DNA of 7,359 nt from Treponema sp. (lineage in GTDB: Bacteria; Spirochaetota; Spirochaetia; Treponematales; Breznakiellaceae). Below the pieces are notes generated by a model that saw only the letters and a program-made list of their open reading frames with translations, did not search any database and was not told the origin of the DNA. The translations under genes were made by a program, and so were the position numbers. This document shows positions 1 through 5,482 of this stretch, piece after piece (position 1 is the first letter of the stretch; each line of letters starts with the position of its first letter). The stretch is from assembly GCA_031254385.1 (NCBI GenBank), contig JAIRUO010000261.1:1-7359 (forward strand). Reading direction: 5' to 3'.

Positions 1-299
1 ACGCCCTGGAAAACATTATTTACTTTGAGCTTCTGCGGCGCGGATTTAGCGTGGACATAGGCAAAGTCGGCGATATGGAAGTTGATTTTGTTGCGCGTAA
101 CAAAGACGAAATATGTTACTATCAAGTCGCATGGACAATCAATAGCAGCCCCGAAACTCTGGATCGCGAATACCGTCCCTTCAATGCGATCCCCGACCAT
201 TATGAGAAAACTATAATCACGATGGACAAAGATTTTGTAAATTCCATAAACGGCGTTAAAAAACGCAATGCTGTTGATTTTTTAATGAATGAAACATGA
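1..299 (+). CDS. ATP-binding protein, DUF4143 family, C-terminal fragment (5' end outside window)
   Basis: The frame is open through the left edge: codons from position 3 already read ALENIIYFELLRRGFS, so the GTG at 51 is internal and not a start. About 98 residues are visible, ending at TGA 297-299. The sequence matches the C-terminal end of the AAA-type ATPases with a DUF4143 domain: a leading 'LENI.Y.ELLRRG' helix, the conserved 'GKVGDMEVDFVA' segment, the 'YYQVAW' strand, an 'EYRPFNAI.D.Y.K' helix, an 'IITMD' strand, and a closing 'GVKKRNAVDFL'. In this family the N-terminal half (not visible here) carries the Walker motifs. The cellular role of these proteins is poorly defined. They are common, often multicopy accessory genes in anaerobes and treponemes. 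No neighbour in this window is clearly linked to it. The family call is firm; function is unknown. Confidence 0.85.
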   Translation, partial: ALENIIYFELLRRGFSVDIGKVGDMEVDFVARNKDEICYYQVAWTINSSPETLDREYRPFNAIPDHYEKTIITMDKDFVNSINGVKKRNAVDFLMNET

Positions 300-339
300 T
301 ATGAAAGCAACACAGCGATCAAAGGAGCAAACAACTCCT

Positions 340-361
340 CCCCTATTCCCCTAGTCCCAGT
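340..361. repeat. C-rich short repeat CCCCTA(T/G)T
   Basis: Two adjacent octamers, CCCCTATT at 340-347 and CCCCTAGT at 348-355, are followed by a degenerate CCCAGT. On the minus strand they read as AGGGGA/TAGGGG-like units, resembling the GGGGTTA heptamers at 3122-3135 in another intergenic gap. No function can be assigned. Confidence 0.35.
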
Positions 362-369
362 CCCTTTAG

Positions 370-385
370 GCGGCATGGATGCCGC
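370..385. repeat. Small inverted repeat (GCGGCA / TGCCGC)
   Basis: GCGGCA at 370-375 and TGCCGC at 380-385 form a 6-bp G+C-rich stem around the four-base loop TGGA. It lies between the DUF4143 gene fragment and two stronger hairpins. It may be part of an intergenic repeat element or a weak terminator for the upstream gene; no U-tract follows it. Confidence 0.45.
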
Positions 386-405
386 TGTATAAACGGCTTT
401 AGCGT

Positions 406-430
406 GGAGTTTTTACGCAGTAAAAACTCC
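406..430. repeat. Perfect 11-bp hairpin, possible terminator component
   Basis: GGAGTTTTTAC at 406-416 is exactly complementary to GTAAAAACTCC at 420-430, with a three-base loop (GCA). The A/T run is inside the stem rather than after it, so it is not a textbook intrinsic terminator. It stands two bases before the stronger hairpin at 433-466. Together they could stop convergent transcription from the gene on the left (+) and the TPR gene on the right (-). Confidence 0.55.
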
Positions 431-432
431 GA

Positions 433-466
433 TCTAAAAAATCAGCAGGGACGCTGATTTTTTAGA
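433..466. terminator. Bidirectional intrinsic terminator between convergent genes
   Basis: TCTAAAAAATCAGC (433-446) pairs perfectly with GCTGATTTTTTAGA (453-466): 14 bp around the six-base loop AGGGAC. The stem has a run of six A on its left arm and six T on its right arm, so either strand gives a G/C-containing hairpin top followed by U residues. The right arm directly abuts the TAG stop (467-469) of the minus-strand TPR gene, which makes termination of that gene the most likely role. Readthrough from the DUF4143 gene would also be stopped. Confidence 0.75.
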
Positions 467-1840
467 CTACTTCTTCTTCACCACCGTGTTAGCCGCCACC
501 TTCGCGTCAACCATATTAAGCATGGCCTGGAGCCTTTCTTTTTCGATAAGGTCAATGAGCCTGGCTTCTGTATAGCGTTTGGCTTCTTCGCCAAAGGAAC
601 CGACGGTAACGCAGATTCCTTTGCCGGCTTTTACTTCTTTTAAGTGTGAATGAAAGTCCCTGACTATGAGTTCGCCTACGGAACCCTGGGTGCGTATAAA
701 ACGGAACATTATTATATCAGACCATTTTGAGGTATCGACTTCGGCAAGTATGTCAGCCCATTCGTTTTTGTGTACGGAAATATTGGAGATTTTGACCTTG
801 GCCCCCTTATAATAGCTCATGACTATTTTTCGGCAAAGGGCCACAAAATCGCCGGACGGGGCCATTAGAAAAATCTGAAGGTTCTTGTTAGCGTTGAGTT
901 CCTGGTATCTGCTCATGAGCGGCACTACGTCTTTGTAGTTGGGATTTTCCAGGTTTATTTCCCTTAAATATCCCAAGGCCTTGCCTATCTCGTTCTGCTT
1001 AATAAGCGTTGTAGCCAGCCTGTAACGGAGATCAAGTTTAACGTCAACCTTGATATTCTCATGGCGGAGGCCAAGTTCAAAATCCGCTATGGCTTTGTCA
1101 TTTTGCCGCGCTTCGGTGTTTATTATGCCGCAAGATAGGCAAGCGCTGGCCCCCATTATAGGGTCTCCACGCAGGTGGGTATAAATACGCAAGGCCTGCT
1201 CGACCTGGTTTGCCTCGTAATAACATTCGGCTAGGGTAAAAAGGGATTCCTTGTCATCCGGCGCCAGATCAATGGCTTTGCGGATAAAGGTCATGGCTTC
1301 CTTGTTCTTCTTTAGCCTAAAATAGGAATGACCCAGGGTTCTTAAGGTTGGAGCGTCTTCCGGTTCCTGCGTTTTGGCCTGATTAAGCAGTGCAATGGCT
1401 TTTTCATAATTTTTGCGCTGAAATTCAAGGGTTCCCAGGTTATAATTCACTTCAAAATTATCCTGTTTGAGATTGCGGGCTTGAGAAAACCCCCTGTAGG
1501 ACTCGTCCGACATGCCCAGTTTCATAGCCGAAAAACCATACCTAAAGGCTATGTCAAACTCATTAAGTCCTGGCCTATCCATGTCCATAAGGACAGCATA
1601 AGTCTTAAAGGCCAGATCCCAGGATTCTTCCCGGAAATAGACTTCCCCCACGGTGCTTAAGGCTTCCGGGTCTTTTGGATTCTGCTCGAGCTTTCTGCTT
1701 GCGTCTTTGAATAACCTGTCGCGGTTACCCATCTTTAACCCGCCCCCGCCGCCTTTTGACCGTCCCATTACAGTCATAACCACAAAAACTACGGCAACGA
1801 GAAACACAACTACCATCAGAATGGGAATCATGAAATCCAT
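467..1840 (-). CDS. Membrane-anchored TPR protein with C-terminal Mrr-like (degenerate nuclease-fold) domain
   Basis: 457 residues. Residues about 5-25 are one hydrophobic helix with no signal-peptidase site. It is followed by Arg/Lys and a Gly5 run (30-34), suggesting a signal anchor with the rest in the cytoplasm. Residues about 40-305 are TPR-like repeats. The clearest are 129-162 (FEVNYNLGTLEFQRKNYEKA) and 163-196 (APTLRTLGHSYFRLKKNKEA), with weaker units at 57-126 and 197-303. Residues about 325-445 resemble the Mrr catalytic domain: a 'FVALCRKIV' helix, 'WADILAEV' with D363 at the expected acidic position, 'VRDFHSHL', 'KGICVTVGSF' and 'ARLIDLIEKERL'. The usual Q/E-x-K is replaced by F379-R-F381, so catalysis is doubtful. 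The TPR part and anchor are firm; the Mrr-like call is pattern-based. The start is fixed by an in-frame stop just upstream (1844-1846). No Shine-Dalgarno sequence is seen. Role unknown; probably a scaffold at the inner membrane. Confidence 0.85.
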   Translation of the reverse strand: MDFMIPILMVVVFLVAVVFVVMTVMGRSKGGGGGLKMGNRDRLFKDASRKLEQNPKDPEALSTVGEVYFREESWDLAFKTYAVLMDMDRPGLNEFDIAFRYGFSAMKLGMSDESYRGFSQARNLKQDNFEVNYNLGTLEFQRKNYEKAIALLNQAKTQEPEDAPTLRTLGHSYFRLKKNKEAMTFIRKAIDLAPDDKESLFTLAECYYEANQVEQALRIYTHLRGDPIMGASACLSCGIINTEARQNDKAIADFELGLRHENIKVDVKLDLRYRLATTLIKQNEIGKALGYLREINLENPNYKDVVPLMSRYQELNANKNLQIFLMAPSGDFVALCRKIVMSYYKGAKVKISNISVHKNEWADILAEVDTSKWSDIIMFRFIRTQGSVGELIVRDFHSHLKEVKAGKGICVTVGSFGEEAKRYTEARLIDLIEKERLQAMLNMVDAKVAANTVVKKK

Positions 1841-1845
1841 AGCTT

Positions 1846-1874
1846 ATTATCGGTATAAAACCAACATTCTTCAA
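1846..1874 (-). promoter_or_regulatory. Candidate sigma70-type promoter for the TPR gene
   Basis: Read on the minus strand, TTGAAG (1874-1869) is followed after exactly 17 bases by GATAAT (1851-1846), matching the -35 and -10 consensus at 4/6 and 5/6. The -10 ends only five bases before the ATG at 1840-1838, so transcription would begin at or next to the start codon. That fits the absence of a Shine-Dalgarno sequence and suggests a leaderless message. Judged by eye only. Confidence 0.4.
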
Positions 1875-1901
1875 TATATTGACAGATAGACCCATAGGGG
1901 C

Positions 1902-1941
1902 TTGACTAACTAAGCAACCCTCGCCTAACATTGTTTATAAT
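1902..1941 (+). promoter_or_regulatory. Candidate promoter for the LysM gene
   Basis: A perfect TATAAT lies at 1936-1941, 58 bases before the GTG start, but no good -35 is found 16-18 bases upstream of it. TTGACT at 1902-1907 is a good -35 but pairs at normal spacing only with the weaker TAACAT at 1926-1931. Either arrangement would place the start of transcription near 1938-1950. The two divergent genes share this 159-bp region. Confidence 0.4.
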
Positions 1942-1950
1942 TAACTAGAA

Positions 1951-1968
1951 TTCGGCTGTTTTGCCGAA
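1951..1968 (+). repeat. Stem-loop in the leader of the LysM gene
   Basis: TTCGGC (1951-1956) and GCCGAA (1963-1968) form a 6-bp stem around the loop TGTTTT, between the candidate -10 and the ribosome-binding site. No U-tract follows directly and no riboswitch pattern is recognised. It may only stabilise the 5' end of the message. Confidence 0.35.
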
Positions 1969-1988
1969 AAATAGAGATTTTTGTCCTT

Positions 1989-1993
1989 AGGAG
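1989..1993 (+). promoter_or_regulatory. Ribosome-binding site AGGAG that decides a GTG start
   Basis: AGGAG is followed by six A residues and then GTG at 2000-2002, an ideal spacing. This fixes a GTG start for the LysM gene. The first in-frame ATG after it (residue 52) would delete half of the N-terminal domain. Confidence 0.8.
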
Positions 1994-1999
1994 AAAAAA

Positions 2000-3115
2000 G
2001 TGCCTGCCACTATCGGCATAAAGATTGCCAATGGGGAATTTTATTCCGTTCTGACTGAAAATTCATTTTCAAAGAAAGGGCTTATTCTTACCACTGTCCA
2101 TAATAACCAGTCCAGCGTTCAAATCGACCTATACAAAAGCGTTACTAAAACTATGGCAGATGCCCTTTATATAGGAAGCCTGGTGGTGGAAAACATCAAA
2201 GCAAAGCCAAAGGGAACTCCGTCAATACAACTGAACATTTCTTCCGATCTAGAAGGAAATATTTCCGCAGATGCCTTGGATCAGGATACTTCTAACCGCA
2301 GCGGTCACCAATATTTGAATGTATCCTTAAGAACCCTTGATGATGATGTTAGGGACTACGACATTCCAGATTTTGAGGTGGAAGATGACGAATCTCCTCC
2401 TTCCGGGCTTTATGAAAAAGCCAGCGCAGTAAAAAAGGCTCAAAATGCAAAAAAACCCGGCAAAGCAAAAAAAACTGGCAAAAAAAAGTCTGTCTGGCCA
2501 GTGATTCTTATCATTTTGCTTATACTAATTGTCATAGGCGCGGTTCTCTGGTATCTCCTGAATGCAGGTATACTTACACTGCCAGATCAGTTTCAGATAA
2601 ATCTGCCTTGGCAAACAGCCCAGGCACAACCGCAGGCAACTGCACCGCCTGAATCTTCAGCCGCTCCACAGGCCACCCCAGCCCAAACTTCGGCTCCGGC
2701 GACTCAGACGCCTGCTCCGGCCCAAACTCAGGCGCAGACAGCAACCCCGGCGCAAACTCCGGCCCCGGCGACTCAGACGCCTGCTCCGGTTCAAACTCAG
2801 GCGCAGACTCCAGCACCGGTGCAAACCGCAGCACCGGTGCAAACTGCCGCTGCCCCTCCGGTACAGACACCTGCTCCGACAGTATCGGCCCAGCGGGTAA
2901 GGCCGCCTGCTCCAGTGGCCTCTTACGCCGTTCCTGCTGTAATTCCCCGAGAAGGCGCAGTTTACCGCATACGCTGGGGAGATACCCTTTGGGACATAGC
3001 GGCGGCGTTTTACAAGAATCCCTGGCTCTATCCTCAGATAGCCCGTTATAACGGCATCCGCAATCCGGACCGGATTATATCGGGAACCACGATCAGAATT
3101 CCCCCACGGAACTAA
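2000..3115 (+). CDS. Hsp70-type substrate-binding domain fused through a TM helix to a periplasmic LysM domain
   Basis: 371 residues. Residues 2-115 resemble the beta-sandwich peptide-binding domain of DnaK/Hsp70, starting just where that domain follows the interdomain linker: 'IGIKIANGEFYSVLTENS', 'TTVHNNQSSVQIDLYK', 'TMADALYIGSLVVENI', 'KPKGTPSIQLNISSDLEGNISADALD' correspond in order to DnaK's 'LGIET.GG', 'STAEDNQSAVTIHV', 'RAADNKSLG.F', 'APRGMPQIEVTFDIDADGI..VSAKD'. No Hsp70 ATPase is present. An acidic stretch (114-132) and a Lys-rich stretch (145-163) precede one TM helix (165-187). The positive charge before the helix predicts N-inside, C-outside. Residues 205-315 are a Pro/Ala/Thr/Gln linker. 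Residues 321-368 are a LysM ('YRIRWGDTLWDIAAAFYKNP..YPQIARYN'), which binds N-acetylglucosamine-containing glycans. LysM and TM are firm; the Hsp70-like assignment is strong by motif order. The role is inferred: linking peptidoglycan to cytoplasmic client proteins. Confidence 0.88.
   Translation: MPATIGIKIANGEFYSVLTENSFSKKGLILTTVHNNQSSVQIDLYKSVTKTMADALYIGSLVVENIKAKPKGTPSIQLNISSDLEGNISADALDQDTSNRSGHQYLNVSLRTLDDDVRDYDIPDFEVEDDESPPSGLYEKASAVKKAQNAKKPGKAKKTGKKKSVWPVILIILLILIVIGAVLWYLLNAGILTLPDQFQINLPWQTAQAQPQATAPPESSAAPQATPAQTSAPATQTPAPAQTQAQTATPAQTPAPATQTPAPVQTQAQTPAPVQTAAPVQTAAAPPVQTPAPTVSAQRVRPPAPVASYAVPAVIPREGAVYRIRWGDTLWDIAAAFYKNPWLYPQIARYNGIRNPDRIISGTTIRIPPRN
2684..2808 (+). repeat. 69-bp-period direct repeat in the Pro/Ala/Thr/Gln linker
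   Basis: Positions 2684-2739 and 2753-2808 are near-identical 56-base copies (four mismatches by eye) spaced 69 bases, or 23 codons, apart. The encoded units read QTSAPATQTPAPAQTQAQT and QTPAPATQTPAPVQTQAQT. The period is a multiple of three, so gain or loss of a unit keeps the frame and changes only linker length. Confidence 0.8.
2811..2846 (+). repeat. 18-bp tandem repeat in the same linker
   Basis: CAGCACCGGTGCAAACCG (2811-2828) is followed immediately by a copy with one change (2829-2846), encoding two successive APVQTA units. It continues the repeat-rich linker and is frame-preserving. Confidence 0.75.
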
Positions 3116-3118
3116 GAA

Positions 3119-3182
3119 GAAGGGGTTAGGGGTTAGGATTTAAAATTACTAAATCCTATATCCTGAATCCTCTTTCCCCTTC
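3119..3182. terminator. Imperfect stem-loop between LysM and transglycosylase genes
   Basis: The inner stem TAGGATTTA (3134-3142) / TAAATCCTA (3150-3158) is nine perfect base pairs with a 7-base loop. The outer arms GAAGGGG (3119-3125) and CCCCTTC (3176-3182) also pair. No U-tract follows, so it is a weak terminator candidate, or a processing or mRNA-stability site between two genes that may be co-transcribed. Confidence 0.45.
3122..3142 (+). repeat. GGGGTTA heptamer repeat
   Basis: Two exact GGGGTTA units (3122-3128, 3129-3135) and a degenerate GGATTTA (3136-3142) lie just after the LysM stop codon. They form part of the left arm of the imperfect hairpin described at 3119-3182. Confidence 0.6.
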
Positions 3183-3216
3183 ATGCCTTTGTGTGTAAAT
3201 TTCCGATAAATTGAAT

Positions 3217-3224
3217 AGGATAGG
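3217..3224 (+). promoter_or_regulatory. Ribosome-binding site for a TTG start
   Basis: AGGATAGG lies upstream of two consecutive TTG codons at 3231 and 3234. The AGG at 3222-3224 is 6 bases from the first and 9 from the second. A UUG start is accepted because the encoded residues immediately form a lipoprotein signal peptide, which the first ATG (residue 26) would remove. Confidence 0.6.
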
Positions 3225-3230
3225 TTATAA

Positions 3231-5480
3231 TTGTTGGATTGCAAAATATCGGGATTTATAAAGGTACTGGTTCTCCTATTACTGCTTAACCTTTCCTCTT
3301 GCGGGATGGCACAGGTCTTGGGCATTTCAGGGCAGGAGGCAGCCAAACGCCTGGAGCAGGGCGATGTTGGCTTTATTTTGGATGCGGAGTTTCCAGCAGG
3401 GATTTCCGCAGCATTGTCCGCGCTTAAGCCCCTCTCCGGGGTACATCCCAATGCGGCTTTTTTTGCGGCCCTTCTGGTTGAGGCTGCGGAAGCCAAGGGT
3501 CTGCCCGGAAGCCAGGGGAAAAAAAATATACTTTTTGCACTGGCGCTGGAAGGTTCACCTCTTTCCATGCGCGAAGCTGCCGAAAAACTCATAGTCCCGG
3601 TTTTGGAAAATGAAGAATTAGCAACGGAAGTGCTAAAACTGCTAGGAAATCGCAATAACGATGCCCTTGTGAGCCTTAGGACAGCCTGCCTCTACCGTCT
3701 GAACCGTTTTGCCGAGGCAGTCAGAGCCTCCGAAAGCCAAAAAGATAAGTCTTCCTGGAATAAGGCTTTCTACCTTCTGTCTTTATGGCAGGAAACAAAA
3801 AAAACTGAACCAGGAAGCGAGAAATTCCTGGCTCTGCATGACGAAGCTCTGGCTTTTTTCCTAACTGCACCCGTGGATTCAGCCTGGCAATGGGCCTTGC
3901 GGGAATTTACGAAGGATGAAATCACGAATGGCGAATTTATTGTTTCCGAGCTTGGCCTCTTTAGCCCTGCCGAAAGGGCGGTTTTTTCCGGCAGAGCCGC
4001 AACAGCAAGGTCGCAGTTTACTCAAAGCCTGGCTTTTTTCAACAATGCTCTTGCCGGCGATATACAGCCATTCCTTCAATATCCTGAATTGTTCAGGGAC
4101 TTGGGCAGGACTATACAATTTGCCGCGGCAAATGCCCGAAAAGAAGGGATAGAATTACTCAGCTCTTGGGAAGAACAAATACATACTTGCGCTATTGCGG
4201 CGCACCCTGACTTAGAGTACTTATTGCATTATTTTCTGGGAAGGATATACCGCCAGGACGGGCAGCGGGGAAGATCAACTGCGGCTTTCCAGGAAGCGCT
4301 AGAAATTGCGCCGGATCTGCTCCAGGCCGATGCCTGTATCTGGTATATGCTGACGAACACCTTGGACGAAAGAGCCGGGGCAGCGGCAGCCTTGTTTAAA
4401 ACCTATATACCCCGAATGTTTTCCCTGCCCTATTTTGACGATGTCCTGGAAAGGCTTTCAAGGTTTCTGACAAGCCAGAAAGATTGGAGAACAATGGAAG
4501 AAATATTCACCCTCCTTTTGGCAAAGAACGCAAACGCCGACTCTGTTGCCCAGTATGCGTGGATTCTGGGCAGGGCTGCGGAAGAAAATTATTTCTACCC
4601 TGCAAACAGGGAAGATTTTTTTCAAATTGCCTTTGAAAGAGGAAATACATCGTTGTACTACCGGGCAATGAGCGCCTGGAAACTGGGCATTGCCTTGGTT
4701 CCGGAAATATCTCAATCATCAGGCTCCGGGAGGAATTCTTCTGTAAGTGCGGAAATGGAGTTCCTTTTGGGTTTCTTTAATTTCAATGCCGCAGATTTGG
4801 CCCTGCCCTACATACAGAAATATGAAAACTCCCTGACTATTCCTGAACTGCGGACACTGGGAACTGCGCTGGCAAATTCCGACATCATCAATGAATCCTT
4901 AAACTTTGTGTCCCGTTATATGGCCCGCGATGAATTCATTATGACCAGAGAAGATCTACTCCTATTTTTTCCTCAGCCTTTTAAGGACTTAATAGAAAGA
5001 TACGCCAAAGAAGCCTCATTGGCGCCGGAACTGCTCTTTGGCCTAATCCGCACAGAAAGCTATTTTAAGGCAGACGCGGTGTCACGAGTTGGCGCTGTGG
5101 GGCTTGGCCAGCTTATGCCGGACACGGCCATGGACATGGCGAACCGCATTGCCCGGCGCACCGGAATAGATTACCGTCCCGGCGGAATTGACCTTATAGA
5201 CCCGGAAGTCAACGTGCATATTTCAAGCTATTACCTGAATTACCTTATAGATTATACGGGAAGCCCCATGACAGCCCTTATTGCCTATAACGGCGGCATG
5301 GGTCGGGTACGAAGTTGGCGTGCGGCTGAACCGCGCCTGCCAGAAGACCTATTCCTCGAAACCATAGAATTTGTAGAAACCAGAGAATACGGGCGCAGGG
5401 TATTGGCTGCCGCGGCTATATACGGTTATCTCTATTATGATATGAGCATGGAAGAAGTAATTGCCGATATATATAGATAA
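3231..5480 (+). CDS. Lipoprotein lytic murein transglycosylase, Slt70-like
   Basis: 749 residues. The N-terminus is a lipoprotein signal: a short K-containing start, hydrophobic residues 9-21, then the lipobox L-S-S-C with C24 as the lipidated residue. It is therefore exported and membrane-attached. Residues about 30-585 are helical with scattered TPR-like pairs (for example about 325-362, 'YLLHYFLGRIYRQDGQRGRS'), comparable to the ring-forming superhelix of Slt70 but not otherwise recognised. Residues about 588-735 are the SLT catalytic domain: 'LLFGLIRTESYF' with the catalytic acid E609, 'GLGQLMPDTA' (624-633), 'DPEVNVHISSYYL', and 'AYNGG' (685-689). Members cleave the MurNAc-GlcNAc bond, forming 1,6-anhydroMurNAc ends. 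All family catalytic motifs are intact, so activity is expected. Length is typical to slightly long for Slt70-type enzymes. The stop overlaps the start of ftsK by one base, tying the two in one operon. Start TTG 3231 or 3234 is uncertain. Confidence 0.93.
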   Translation: MLDCKISGFIKVLVLLLLLNLSSCGMAQVLGISGQEAAKRLEQGDVGFILDAEFPAGISAALSALKPLSGVHPNAAFFAALLVEAAEAKGLPGSQGKKNILFALALEGSPLSMREAAEKLIVPVLENEELATEVLKLLGNRNNDALVSLRTACLYRLNRFAEAVRASESQKDKSSWNKAFYLLSLWQETKKTEPGSEKFLALHDEALAFFLTAPVDSAWQWALREFTKDEITNGEFIVSELGLFSPAERAVFSGRAATARSQFTQSLAFFNNALAGDIQPFLQYPELFRDLGRTIQFAAANARKEGIELLSSWEEQIHTCAIAAHPDLEYLLHYFLGRIYRQDGQRGRSTAAFQEALEIAPDLLQADACIWYMLTNTLDERAGAAAALFKTYIPRMFSLPYFDDVLERLSRFLTSQKDWRTMEEIFTLLLAKNANADSVAQYAWILGRAAEENYFYPANREDFFQIAFERGNTSLYYRAMSAWKLGIALVPEISQSSGSGRNSSVSAEMEFLLGFFNFNAADLALPYIQKYENSLTIPELRTLGTALANSDIINESLNFVSRYMARDEFIMTREDLLLFFPQPFKDLIERYAKEASLAPELLFGLIRTESYFKADAVSRVGAVGLGQLMPDTAMDMANRIARRTGIDYRPGGIDLIDPEVNVHISSYYLNYLIDYTGSPMTALIAYNGGMGRVRSWRAAEPRLPEDLFLETIEFVETREYGRRVLAAAAIYGYLYYDMSMEEVIADIYR

Positions 5481-5482
5481 TG
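5478..5482 (+). promoter_or_regulatory. TAATG stop-start overlap
   Basis: The TAA of the transglycosylase gene (5478-5480) and the ATG of ftsK (5480-5482) share one base. The preceding bases are A/T-rich (TATATATAGA) with no purine-rich Shine-Dalgarno, so ftsK is probably translated by ribosomes that terminate and restart here. Confidence 0.8.

Noticed and set aside
51..299. GTG at 51 as the start of an 82-residue protein
   Set aside because: The frame is open upstream to the window edge and those codons encode residues that continue the same family domain, so this is the tail of a longer gene.
467..870. An active restriction-modification or Mrr defence gene
   Set aside because: The catalytic Q/E-x-K is missing, the domain is fused to a membrane-anchored TPR array, and no methylase or other defence gene is nearby.
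1951..1999. Riboswitch or attenuator in the LysM leader
   Set aside because: Only one 6-bp stem is visible, with no competing structure, leader peptide or known aptamer motif.
2684..2846. Repeats as a possible CRISPR array or mobile element
   Set aside because: The repeats are in frame within a protein linker, have no unique spacers of regular length, and have no terminal inverted repeats or transposase.
2574..2870. Minus-strand frames opposite the LysM linker
   Set aside because: They are shadows of the Pro/Ala/Thr/Gln repeat region and disappear outside it.
3226..3231. TATAAT as a promoter -10 for the transglycosylase gene
   Set aside because: It overlaps the TTG start codon, so a transcript from it would begin inside the signal-peptide region; no suitable -35 lies 16-18 bases upstream.
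3149..3655. Minus-strand reading frame of 168 codons over the start of the transglycosylase gene
   Set aside because: It overlaps the signal peptide and N-terminus of a strongly supported lipoprotein gene, and its translation is low-complexity (Ser/Ala/Arg) with no recognisable domain.
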